64,000 bases of DNA from Amoebidium appalachense. Lineage: Eukaryota; Ichthyosporea. Positions 54,690 through 64,000 of the stretch are shown here, piece after piece. Under the pieces are notes generated by a model, which did no database searches, was not told the DNA's origin, and worked only from the letters and a program-made list of their open reading frames with translations. Position numbers and translations under genes: made by a program. The stretch lies in assembly GCA_963693365.1 (NCBI GenBank), contig CAVNZM010000012.1:124001-188000 (forward strand), in the 5' to 3' direction. The stretch's first letter is position 1, and the number at the start of each line of letters is the position of its first letter.

Positions 54690-54965
54690 GACTGGATTTA
54701 TTCGACGGAAAGATATGCAAGTATGCACGGCATACTGAGAAGACAATAAAAACTTCACGAGTTATCCAGTAACAAGTGCATACTGATGAGATACCTGAAC
54801 ACTGTGTGAAAATCATATAAATACTCAATGTGACGACCAACAGAATTTAACAAAAAGTCTAGAGTGTTCACATTGCCAGCCAGTGTAGCAGACACCCGTA
54901 GGGAAAGAGGTAAAACGCGACATAAAAACTCACACCTATCAACATGCTTTCGATTAAAAAGTTCA
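54690..54965 (-). repeat. inverted repeat B, copy 2
   Basis: Reverse partner of the 51.1-kb repeat. On this copy the minus-strand frame extends further upstream (to about 55039) and includes a CxxC-x5-CxxC pattern (WRCNSC, WCHFC) like a small zinc-binding module. The pair encloses about 3.3 kb that shows no transposase. Confidence 0.7.
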
Positions 54966-55397
54966 GCACAAAAGTGGCACCAGCGGCGATGGAAACAAGA
55001 ATTACAACGCCACTGCAACTTCCCAGGCAATATCAACATCAGAGCACCATACAGACTTTCGTTTTTGAGTTGTTAGTTTTTCTTGTGGCAAACTCGTTCA
55101 ACAGCAATCCCGGGATTGAAGCTCGACTCGGAAAGATATGTATTGATGTACTGTAGGTTGTAATAGTGCTGAAACTCAGACTTAGGGAAAACTGTAACAC
55201 AGTCTAACCTGAAGTGAAAAGGGAATGGGGGTTCAGAGGGTGGTGGGGGGGTCCTTTTTACTGACACCCCCTCCTCTGGGGGCAACTGCACAGAGCCTCT
55301 GTGATGATCCTGCCATACGGCTACTTGTGAAGGGCATTCTGTAAACACTCCACAGGCCTGTCACGTTATGGGCTGTGACGGTTGAACGGTGTGTGTC

Positions 55398-55735
55398 TGC
55401 TTGGGTGCACGTGGGTGGTCGTGTGCCGGGGCAAAATAGGGGTGTGTGTGTGTGCAGTGGGGAGGGGAGGTTGGTAAATATGCTTGAGTGTGTGGCTATG
55501 AGACAAGTGGTGCATCGGGGCAGGGTGGGTGGGAAGGCCCAGAAGGGAGGGGGGATAGGGGCCCCGGGGGGGGGGAGGGGGGGGGAGGGGGGGGGGGGGG
55601 GGGAGGGGGGGGGGGCAGCAGTTTCTGAAGTTGACTGGTGGTTGCAGATGCCATCGGGTTTGCAAGTACGGGGGTGGTGGATGCGGAGGTGCTGAGGGCC
55701 ATGGAGAGGGCCGCACAGGTGCGTGGTCTGCACGT
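55398..55735 (+). pseudogene. duplicated exon 6 of the PICK1-like gene with flanks
   Basis: The 71-bp exon at 46448-46518 is repeated at 55648-55718 with no difference that I can see, together with its acceptor GTTGCAG and donor GTGCGTGG. Flanking intron sequence is also shared but diverged (GCTTGGGTGCACGTGGGTGG at 46260 and TGCTTGGGTGCACGTGGGTG at 55397, and the G-run before the exon). No other exons of the gene were copied, so this is an isolated exon, about 5.9 kb downstream of the gene end on the same strand. Confidence 0.85.
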
Positions 55736-55918
55736 CCACATGTGTACAAACAGGGACACAGAGCGCCCTTTGCCATACCCTTGCACCAGTCACCTTCAAG
55801 ACTGTGTGTGTGTGTGCATGCAGTGCAAATGCCATCCGTGGTCCATACCTCTGTACGCCACCGTGCAGACTTGTGTTTGTCTTTATTTGCCCTTTCGTTG
55901 ACACATCCCCCCCTCCCC

Positions 55919-55949
<31 letters not shown>

Positions 55950-56123
55950 ATATATATATATATAAACTTTGAAAAAAGTGTTCTGAATGCCAATCACATT
56001 CAGAGCAATACCAACACCAATTCCACCTTCATGCACACATGCCGCGCATACACCTGTCTGTACACTCTGCACTCAGTTGCTCAGGCATGCAGGCAGATAC
56101 GCATGTGCACACAAGCCAAATAC

Positions 56124-56161
<38 letters not shown>

Positions 56162-56254
56162 GCACACGCACATACTGATCAATACGCACGCACGCACGCG
56201 CGGGCACGCGCGCGCACACACACACACACACACGATTTGCACTAGCACACAGTG

Positions 56255-56330
<76 letters not shown>

Positions 56331-56430
56331 GCACGCACGCGCGCCGCACGCACGCGCGATTTGTACTAGCACACACACACACGTTTCAAAGCATAATGAT
56401 ACACATTATGAGTGCGGGCAGGAACGCCGT

Positions 56431-56481
<51 letters not shown>

Positions 56482-56670
56482 GGGGCAAAGCCCTGTGTGT
56501 AGCCTTACGAGTTTTGAGGCTATCGTTTTGGGACGATTATCGGTTACAAATAAAACATGTAGAACAAATTGGCAATCACAATAATTGTACAAACACAGAA
56601 CAAAAAGTGTTGCTTGCAATCGTGCGGGGGCACATGCGTGCACAGGTGCACATACTAGTTGCACTACAGT
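56431..56670 (+). repeat. direct repeat A, copy 2
   Basis: Partner of the 50.61-kb copy: a G-run, TTTTGGGACGATTATCGG, AAATTGGCAATCACAATAAT, then TTGCTTGCAATCGTGC and (CA)-rich DNA. Confidence 0.7.
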
Positions 56671-57362
56671 CGCGCGCGCACACACACACGCACATGCACT
56701 CACACACACGCACACGCACACGCACACAGTCACACGCACGTGCTACACATAACCAGTGGCTCACGCACGTATGTACAGCGTTACACACGGAAACACACCG
56801 TATTAATACAAATTCGGGATAGTCATGCATGCATATGCTGGAAGTGCTTGCGGAAGGAAAACCAGGGTGATGGGGGACTCCGAGGGGGGTAGGGGGAGGG
56901 GGGACATGTACACTGGCAAGACCTCTGTGTTGATGTTGAACTATGGAGGAGAGGCCACCCACCACGTTGACGTCGTCGGACGGCAGCCGTGTACGTATTA
57001 ATACTATTAGCCCTCCAGTAGGCTGCACTAGTTAGTATGTACACGAATGACCCCCCCCCCCCCCCCCCCCCCCTCTCCCTCCCTCCCGGGGCCTCCGCAG
57101 ACCGTGGGGCCCTGATACACCTACGTATGTGGATTGAGCTAGAAGCTCATGAGACTTTTGGGTGACAGGGAGGAGGGGGGGGGGGAGGGAAGGGGGGGGG
57201 GGGGGGGGGGGGGGGGCTATGGATAGGAGAGGTATGGTCAGGGGGGGATGACGTCATCGTCGAAATCAAGAGCCAACACGAACACGAACATGTAAACTGC
57301 CGTGGTCACGGGTACGCCGTATATACGGAGCAAACGCAGAGAGAGCCGCAGAAGTACAAAAA

Positions 57363-58034
57363 ATGGCGCTGGTGCAAAACTCGCTGCGCTGTGCAGGCTG
57401 CAGCCTTAAGTGGGTCGTGCTGCTGGTGGTGCTGCTCTGCCTGTGTGCGTGGCTGGGTAGAAAGGCCTGGGAACAGTGGCGGCTAATTCTTGAGCTGCGG
57501 GACGAGAGGAAAAAGAGAGAGAATGAAGTGTTCCAGAGGGTGTTTAAGTTGTGCAAGGAAAAGACGGAACTGGAGGACGCAAAGGAAAAAGTGGAGGCGG
57601 AGAGAGACGGTCTGCAGGTGGAGTTAGCACGCGCAAACAAGGAGTTGTCGCTGGTCACACTTGCGTCAAGAGACGCACAGAATGTGTACATCCACCTGGC
57701 TAGGGTCGAGCGTTTGGAGCAGAGGGCGGAAAACCTGCAGCAGCAAAACGAAAAACTGAAACTGAGGCTGCAGGAGAGAGATGCGGAGATAGGCGCACTG
57801 CGCTACCAGGGCGGACAGGTGTGTGCACAGGTGCAGCAGATGACAGGTGCCCTAGACACGCTGAGGATATACTGCAAACAAACATGCTGGCTGAGTGGCA
57901 ATCGGCTGTTTGACAGACTCGACAAGGGCTTGGAGATACTTGCACTGAGGCCAAATGTGGGGCTAGTGAGGGGGGGGGTCAAGGGACTGGGTGCCACAGA
58001 GGGTGGAGAGGTGCGACGCCGTATGTTGAACTGA
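57363..58034 (+). CDS. membrane-anchored coiled-coil protein
   Basis: A 223-aa single-exon frame. A short N-terminus is followed by one hydrophobic segment (WVVLLVVLLCLCAWL, about 17-31), then a basic turn and a long Glu/Lys/Arg-rich heptad stretch (about 36-150), indicating a signal anchor and a coiled coil. The C-terminal 70 residues contain several Cys (CKQTCW) and end in a basic tail. The even charge pattern and the absence of simple repeats favour a real gene. I do not recognise the family; a tether or scaffold on an internal membrane is the simplest guess. Lack of introns is unusual beside its neighbours. A TATA-like GTATATACGG is about 50 bp upstream. Confidence 0.75.
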   Translation: MALVQNSLRCAGCSLKWVVLLVVLLCLCAWLGRKAWEQWRLILELRDERKKRENEVFQRVFKLCKEKTELEDAKEKVEAERDGLQVELARANKELSLVTLASRDAQNVYIHLARVERLEQRAENLQQQNEKLKLRLQERDAEIGALRYQGGQVCAQVQQMTGALDTLRIYCKQTCWLSGNRLFDRLDKGLEILALRPNVGLVRGGVKGLGATEGGEVRRRMLN

Positions 58035-59065
58035 GAAAAGGGGTTTGCAGTTTGCGTGTGTTATGGTTTTTATTGGCCGCAATGGGTCATGCGGCGGTGT
58101 ACTGTGCATTCGCACGTAGGTTGTGTGCGGCTCTGTGACAATCATGTCATGAGAAAACACTGAGTAGAAAACGTTCCAATTGCGCATGACCTTCACATCG
58201 CTCTAAACTTGGTGTTGTTCTTGTCAGTGGCTAAAGAAAGCATTTTTTTTTTTTTTTTTTTTTTTTAAGAAGAACTAGGTCATAGAACGTTGATGCATTC
58301 CCGAAAGCGAAAGGCACCTGTTATATCCTATAGTATAGCAAGTGCAAGGCTGTCGTGCATGTTTGCTGCTCATGGATGTGTGACGGGGGTATTTGGGTCA
58401 TTCTGGGAGCTGTGGTGACCAAGTGCAAATCAAATGTAATATATGGTCGAACAAACGAGCTATGCCCATGTTGTAAAGGGAAGGGATGTCCGAATTTCTT
58501 TTCTTTCTTTCTTTCTTTGAAATGCGTTGTGGCCTGAGATCCAGGTTCATGCACCAGGGCAACATATCAAGCACCCAATATTTAACAAGGAATAAGCCTA
58601 AGAAGCAAGATACAGGAAAGAAAAAACTCATCTTCGTGCCCTTAGTCTTCGTGTCTTTGTGTGAGGTGCACTGTTCCTGCCAACTGATCAGAGAATCGCC
58701 GGCAACTGCTCATATTTATAGACTTTACATCTCAATCGAGCACAAAACCCAATCACAAGCTTCTTATAAACAATCGAAACTGTAAAATGGATGGTCCAGC
58801 AGTCGAAATTTAGGAGCTCGCCCGAATTAGAATACACAACTCTATATGTAGGGATGACCATGGCCAGGTCAGAATAGCTATTAGAAGCACAACTTCACCT
58901 GATGTTCGTTTGTCAAATTAACACTACTATACATACACACTGCAACGTCTATTTACAGCAAAACAACAAGGCCTTCTATTGTTCCCCTCCCTCCCTCCCT
59001 CAATAGAATAGCATTGCAGTATGATCAACCCCCCCATCAGTTATCCCACATAGGGCATCTTAGCC
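58035..59065. other. intergenic region
   Basis: Contains a T-run (58241-58266), a (TTTC)n stretch (58499-58518) and ordinary sequence. No gene seen. The next gene's start at 59066 is preceded by an in-frame TAG at 59051. Confidence 0.6.
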
Positions 59066-59827
59066 ATGACTTCCCTTTCCCTCCCTTCGAGCCCCACGGG
59101 GGTTCGCCGCGCTGCATCTGACGTTAATAGGCGGCCACCACCCTCGCCCCTTCTCGTGTGCCCGCCCACCACCCTTAGAAGGGCAAACTCGCACAATGGC
59201 ACATCCATGCCCCCCTCTCCCTCCTTCACCCTGAAGAGATCTATATCCAACATGAGCAACAAGCTTACGACGACACCGGCTAAGCACATATGGGTGGTTG
59301 GAGACGTGATAAGCGTGCAGGAAAGGTTAATGGATACCCTCAACTCACTGGGGGACACGAAATACGGCTTCTATCACTGCTGTGGTAAAGATCCCCCGGG
59401 CTCTCCCCACCCTCCCATGTGCGCACACAAACATTTACAATAACACAACCCCTTCTCCATGATCTCTTCCCGCTAAGCTACACATTCAACTGGTGAACTC
59501 GGGGCACAAATTCGGCTTAACTATTTGTGTTGCTTTAATGGGTACACGCTGCTTCTAAAACACGAAGACATGGAAGTGGATGTGCAAGAAGTGAGGCATT
59601 AGGTTTGAGTTCGTTGGAGCTGGTTTCATGCAAAAGAAACTGTGTTTGTTGCCTTTGCTGCTGGTGCTTATGGCTCGTGTTGGTGGGGCAGATGTAGACA
59701 CGTTGAAGAAGATGAAGGAGAAGCCGGGGGCAGTGATGTTGTGCTTTGCAACGTACAGCAGAGCCTCGCTGGATCACGCAGTGGCGGGGTGGGTGGAGAC
59801 ACACACACACACACGCAAACACGCACG

Positions 59828-59873
<46 letters not shown>

Positions 59874-62860
59874 CACGCATTCACACACGCATTCACACAC
59901 ACAAACCCACAAACACAAACACGTACACACACACAAACCCATATACAGACACCAACACAAACACCCACACACTCACTCAACACAGCCCGATATGTACATG
60001 CGCTCGTGCTTAGGCACAAAGATTGGCGTCATTCAGCTAAGCAACGATGCAAAGACATTCATATTCACATGCAGAAGGAGGGAACCTTAAGGAAAAAGCG
60101 AGCGGAACAAGGGAAAGGGTGAATGAGGGATGGTGGGATGTGTAGAAAACAGATAGCGCTGAGAAACGGGACGAAATGTACGAGCATAGTGATATGGGTT
60201 GTATGGACTCAAAGTTGAAGCACAGAAGGATTGTGTGCCACACCCTTGTTGCTGGTGGATAATCTCGTGATTCCTCATTTTCACATACACACTGAAGTTA
60301 GTGTGGATTCCATAAGACACCTCTATACCTAAGCATGAGGTTTTCTGGTGCTCGCTGATCTCCGCCTTCACGGCACAAACACTTCTCATGGCACCATTAA
60401 CTATGTTTGGGGTGGGGGGGGGGGGGGGGGGGGGGGGGGGAGAAGGGGGGGGAAAAAAAAAAAGAATCATTAAAAGAAGGAGAAGGATATGGTTTGATAC
60501 ACATCTTGCCTTTAATGGCACTGTAAGCACCATACACGTTCCCCCCACTTACCATAATAGGCAGATGGATACCGGCATTGGAGGCAGCCCGGTGTGGGTC
60601 TGTGCCCCGCATGCTGGTGGGCCTGACCGTGCCCACGGTGGAGGGGGATGAGGGGGCTATGGACCTGGCTGGAAGGTTGGCAAAGGACCAGGTGGGTGAA
60701 GGGGGAGGGGGGAGGGGTGATGAGAACGGGGGGGGGAGGGGGGGTGGGGGGGTGGGGGGTGGGAGAGGCTGGGGGGAGGGGGGAGGAGGAGTTAATGAGT
60801 GATGAGGATGAATCCGAGGGGGAGATGGGTTGGTGAAGAGAATGGGTTTGGTGAAGAAGAGGGGTTGGATAATTGGAAGGATGGTGGTGGGGGAAGGGGG
60901 GGAGGGGGGGGGGGGGAGGGGGGAGGGGGGAGGGGGTGTTGGCTGACACGGGGATGGGGGGCAGCTTGTGTGCCGGGGCTACTGGCAGGTGGACCCCACA
61001 GACAGACTGGACGTCACAGACCTCTTTATCGGTAAGGGCACATGCACGTGCACACACGTACACACAGAATAGACGTATGCACGTGCACACGTACACACAG
61101 AATAGACGTATGCACGTGCACACACGTACACAAAGAATAGACGTATGCACGTGCACACACGTACACACAGAATAGACGTATGCACGTGCACACACGTACA
61201 CAGAATAGACGTATGCACGTGCACACGTACACACAGAATAGACGTATGCACGTGCACACACGTACACACAGAATAGACGTATGCACGTGCACACACGTAC
61301 ACACAGAATAGACGTATGCACGTGCACACACGTACACACAGAATAGACGTATGCACGTGCACACACGTACACACAGAATAGACGTATGCACGTACACACA
61401 CGTACACACAGAATAGACGTATGCACGTGCACACACGTACACACAGAATAGACGTATGCACGTGCACACAGCACACGTGTTCGAATATCAACTGCTCACA
61501 AGAACAGATAATTCAACTGGTCCACACATGCGCACAACATCACGCAAAATGGCGTCATATTGCTAGGTCAATTCTTTTCGTTGTACCCCTCCCCCCCTCC
61601 CACCCCCCCCCTCCCCCCCCCCCCCCCCCCCCCTTTTTTTTTTTTTTTTTTGTGGGGGGGGGGGGGGGGGGAGGGGGGAGAGGGGGGGGGGGGGGGGGAG
61701 GGCTAGGAATAGCAAAGGCTTGTGGTCCCATTTTCCATGAAAAACACACTTGGACTAGAAATTATGTGGTGCTATGTTCCATACGTGGCATATGCGTGTA
61801 TGGAGCACACCTAGACTGTCTAAGGCCCCATCACTCACTATTGGCCACAGCCACTGCCGTGCTAGCATTGGACCCTCCCCACTTCAGTCTTGCTGCCGGG
61901 GGCAGCAGTCTTTTGCGCAAAATCAGCCGCAGGCAGGAGGAGGCACCCAAGCAGCAGTGGGCATTGGATCAGCAAATGGTTAGGCGCCGCCAGCAGGTGC
62001 GCACCAATGAGAGTTATAACATTGCTCTAACACACACACAATTCCACAAAGACTAGAACATGCTTGTGCATAGACACACAAGGACGTACACACACAAATC
62101 ATACACTCCTTAAAAACGAAAATGAAGCTGGGTTCGGAGCCCACAATGAAGTCTTTGAACCACATCGCTACTATTTGGTGCTGGCATTCACTCACACACA
62201 TGCCCAGTCGATGCAAACACAGCCTCACATGTGGCACATGCACCTGCCATGTCCCTGCTTCTGTGTCTGCTGTCACCAGCCCCTCGCCCTCCCCCCCTCC
62301 CCCTCCCCCCCCCCCCCCCCTCCCTTCCTCTCACACAACCACTAACATTCCCACCCCCCCCCCTCCCCCCGCCCCCCCTCACAACCACTAACATCCCCTC
62401 CCCCCTCCCCCCCCCCCTCTCACACAACCACTACCCCCCCCCCCCGGGCACCCACCCACCACCTGCAGTCCCCAGAGCCACCAGTAGATGCAGCATGTGA
62501 CAGCGCCAACCAGGGGATGATGAGTCTGACGGCAGCTGAGAGGGCACTGGTGGAGGGGGTGGTGGCCGTGGAGGACCTGGAGACCGCATGCGAGGTAAAC
62601 AGAGGGGGATGGGTGGGAAGGGGGTAGAGTTATGTGCGTGTTTGGCCTAAGAGTATAAAGTGGCTGCAAGGAAGGAGAAGAGGGAGGGAGAAGGGGTCCC
62701 GGGGAGGGGGGGGGGGAGGGGGGGAAGGGGATGGGGGTTTTCGATTTAGTTGTTGGCTTGGTGAGGTGGGGGAGCTTGGTATTGAGGGGGGAGGGGTCGA
62801 AGGGAGTCGTTTTGGTGCCAGCAAACTAAATCTCTCTTCGTGTTTTGTATGTTGGTGGTG

Positions 62861-62916
<56 letters not shown>

Positions 62917-63725
62917 TAGGTTTGTTCTATCTGTGCCTACACCTAACCCTACCTTCCTTTTTAGGGTCTAGGTCGTACGCAGGTGCTGCAGCTAGTGCAG
63001 AGTGTGGAGGCAGCCAGTGCGATAGACAGGGCACAGGACACGGAGCAGCAGCTCAATGCATTGTGGGGGCACTACCTGGCTGCGAGGATGGTCCATAGGA
63101 GACTGAGGGCTTACTGCCAGGGTCTTGCTGAGGTGCGTCTGGAGTGGTGGGGAAGATAGGGGAGGGTGCTGGAAGGCTGTGCTGTGTGCTAGCGGGGGTG
63201 TTATGGGTGGTATTTGATGGGTATGAAGGTGGCGCACACGGTGATGGTGGTGACTTGAACGGTGCTTGGGGGATGACTTGAATGTTGCCTGGAGGGGTGA
63301 CTTGGAAGGCGCTCGGGGGGTGATTTGAGGTAGCACTATACACGAAATGTGGTGTTGGTTAAAGGTGTGCATTGATGCAAGTGACTAAAGGTGTGTGTGC
63401 AGGCACTGCTTGCTGAGGCATCGGAGGAGGATGTGTGTGACCACTATGCAAAGATCAGAGACCTGGCTAGGAGGGGGAGAAGGCCACGTTCAATGGTGGG
63501 TATTGTGGGTGGGTGTGATTGTGACGGGGGGGTTTGAGGGTGTGATGAGTGTGTATTTGTGGGGGGGGGGGGGGCGTTTGTGTGTATGTGGGGGGGGGGA
63601 GGTGGGGGGGATGAGAGTGTGTGGATGGGGGTAGGCGTGGGGTTGTGGGGGGGTGGGGGGGGGGATGTGGGGATATAGGAGAGCTTTTTTTTTTTGTGTG
63701 TGTGTGGGTGGGTGGGTGGGTGGGT

Positions 63726-63758
<33 letters not shown>

Positions 63759-64000
63759 GGAGGGATTGGGTCGATTGGTTCGGTAGGTGCTGGTGTTACG
63801 CTGAATGCTCTAAGTGGTGTCCTGCTCTTGGTGGGGCATGCGGTGGTGAAACCCGGGTATGTGGGATGGTGGTGATGGGAGTCGTGTGGTTGTGTGGTTC
63901 TGATGGGAGTGGTGTGGTTGTGGGGTGCTGATGGGGGCATGGTGGTTGTGTTGTACAGATTCGTGTGGAGACCATGTGGACCAGCCAGTTCAGACACAGT
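59066..64000 (+). CDS. degenerate Rho/AGAP-like GTPase domain fused to helical region (partial)
   Basis: Nine exons, all in phase, cut off by the window end: 59066-59384, 59692-59788, 60565-60691, 60965-61031, 61851-61996, 62469-62594, 62965-63132, 63403-63495, 63959-64000+; 395 aa visible. Residues 1-70 are disordered and carry basophilic phospho-site motifs (RRAAS, RRANS, KRSIS). Residues 73-215 follow the Ras/Rho fold order: HIWVVGD strand, [42 protein letters not shown]. Nucleotide motifs are missing: no GKS/T in the first loop, no DxxG, no NKxD, and the switch I region is deleted. Residues 216-395 are helical and charged, possibly BAR-like. This is probably a pseudo-GTPase. An AGAP-type ArfGAP with its PH and ArfGAP domains beyond the window is an alternative. 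Confidence 0.75.
61030..61470. repeat. 35-bp minisatellite in intron 4 of the GTPase-like gene
   Basis: About twelve units of ACGTATGCACGTGCACACAC plus GTACACACAGAATAG, with two-base length changes in a few units. It begins right after the donor GTAAGG of exon 4. The unit contains overlapping palindromes (GCACGTGC, GTGCAC). Confidence 0.95.
61590..61700. repeat. poly-C / poly-T / poly-G block
   Basis: A C-rich run, about 18 T, then G-runs with scattered A. The C and G arms can pair around the T-run. It lies in intron 4 of the GTPase-like gene, about 150 bp before exon 5. Confidence 0.85.
63250..63950. repeat. short imperfect tandem repeats in introns 7 and 8
   Basis: Near 63250-63330 a phrase like GGTGACTTGAACGGTGCTTG repeats about four times at 26-34 bp. 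Near 63869-63950 a phrase like GATGGGAGTGGTGTGGTTGT repeats three times. Between them (63555-63760) is a G-rich and GTGG-rich stretch. Confidence 0.7.

Larger units (their letters stand above)
49788..57362. other. intergenic patchwork of duplicated segments
   Basis: After the PICK1-like 3' end (AATAAA at 50504) the region is built from copied pieces: a direct pair (50.61/56.43 kb), an inverted pair (51.10/54.69 kb) and a copy of a PICK1-like exon (55.40 kb), each listed separately. Between them lie long G- and C-runs (51480-51522, 52128-52255, 52990-53180, 53956-53992, 54580-54650, 56431-56480) and (CA)n tracts (50880-50998, 56127-56158, 56252-56328). The frame at 51627-51920 (98 codons) has a hydrophobic stretch but no recognisable family. 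Confidence 0.6.

Noticed and set aside
59628-60122. Apparent secreted protein starting [21 protein letters not shown]
   Set aside because: The hydrophobic start is the pyrimidine-rich intron end before GGGGCAG; the codons after 59692 are exon 2 of the GTPase-like gene and join exon 1 in phase.
60087-60548. Minus-strand frame containing [21 protein letters not shown]
   Set aside because: Falls in intron 2 of the phase-consistent plus-strand GTPase-like gene, is interrupted by a poly-Pro stretch and has no recognisable domain.

Overview
This window looks like nuclear DNA from a eukaryote, probably a unicellular one. The genes are spliced. Exons of about 50-260 bp are separated by introns full of (CA)n/(TG)n tracts, minisatellites and long poly-G/poly-C runs. 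Every exon chain given here was checked by hand for GT-AG (once AT-AC) borders and for matching codon phase. The gene set is an AMACR-type racemase, a PICK1-like PDZ-BAR protein, an E2F factor with a pocket-binding tail, a HAL/NPR-like kinase and a U12-type intron. That set points to an opisthokont-grade protist, perhaps a unicellular holozoan, but I cannot fix the lineage. Two TTTAGGG units next to a retroelement are also noted.

Layout: 1-2.9 kb is low-complexity DNA. 3.2-5.1 kb (minus) is a three-exon protein kinase. 7.6-8.1 kb (minus) is an isochorismatase-like hydrolase. 9.1-14.9 kb (minus) is a seven-exon membrane-anchored histidine phosphatase. 19.8-25.1 kb (plus) is an E2F gene with one AT-AC minor-spliceosome intron and a triplicated 453-bp repeat in its last intron. 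25.4-27.3 kb is a DIRS-like retroelement whose reverse transcriptase is split between the strands by an inversion. 27.3-32 kb is repeat-rich and has one small doubtful gene. 32.1-40.5 kb (minus) is a thirteen-exon alpha-methylacyl-CoA racemase. It shares a 0.69-kb divergent promoter region, with CCAAT boxes and a consensus E2F site, with the eleven-exon PICK1-like gene at 41.2-49.8 kb (plus). 49.8-57.3 kb is a patchwork of duplicated segments, including an exact copy of one PICK1-like exon. 57.4-58.0 kb (plus) is a single-exon membrane-anchored coiled-coil protein. 59.1 kb to the end (plus) is a nine-exon, truncated gene for a degenerate Rho/AGAP-like GTPase domain fused to a helical region.

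The genes do not form an operon-like pathway. The only visible functional link is that the window encodes an E2F factor and also carries consensus E2F sites, at 40.82 kb and 17.81 kb. The most unusual items are the pseudo-GTPase fusion, the conserved U12 intron, complementary (CA)n/(GU)n arms around two racemase exons, a 12-bp palindrome that serves as splice acceptor in three introns, and the inverted retroelement.
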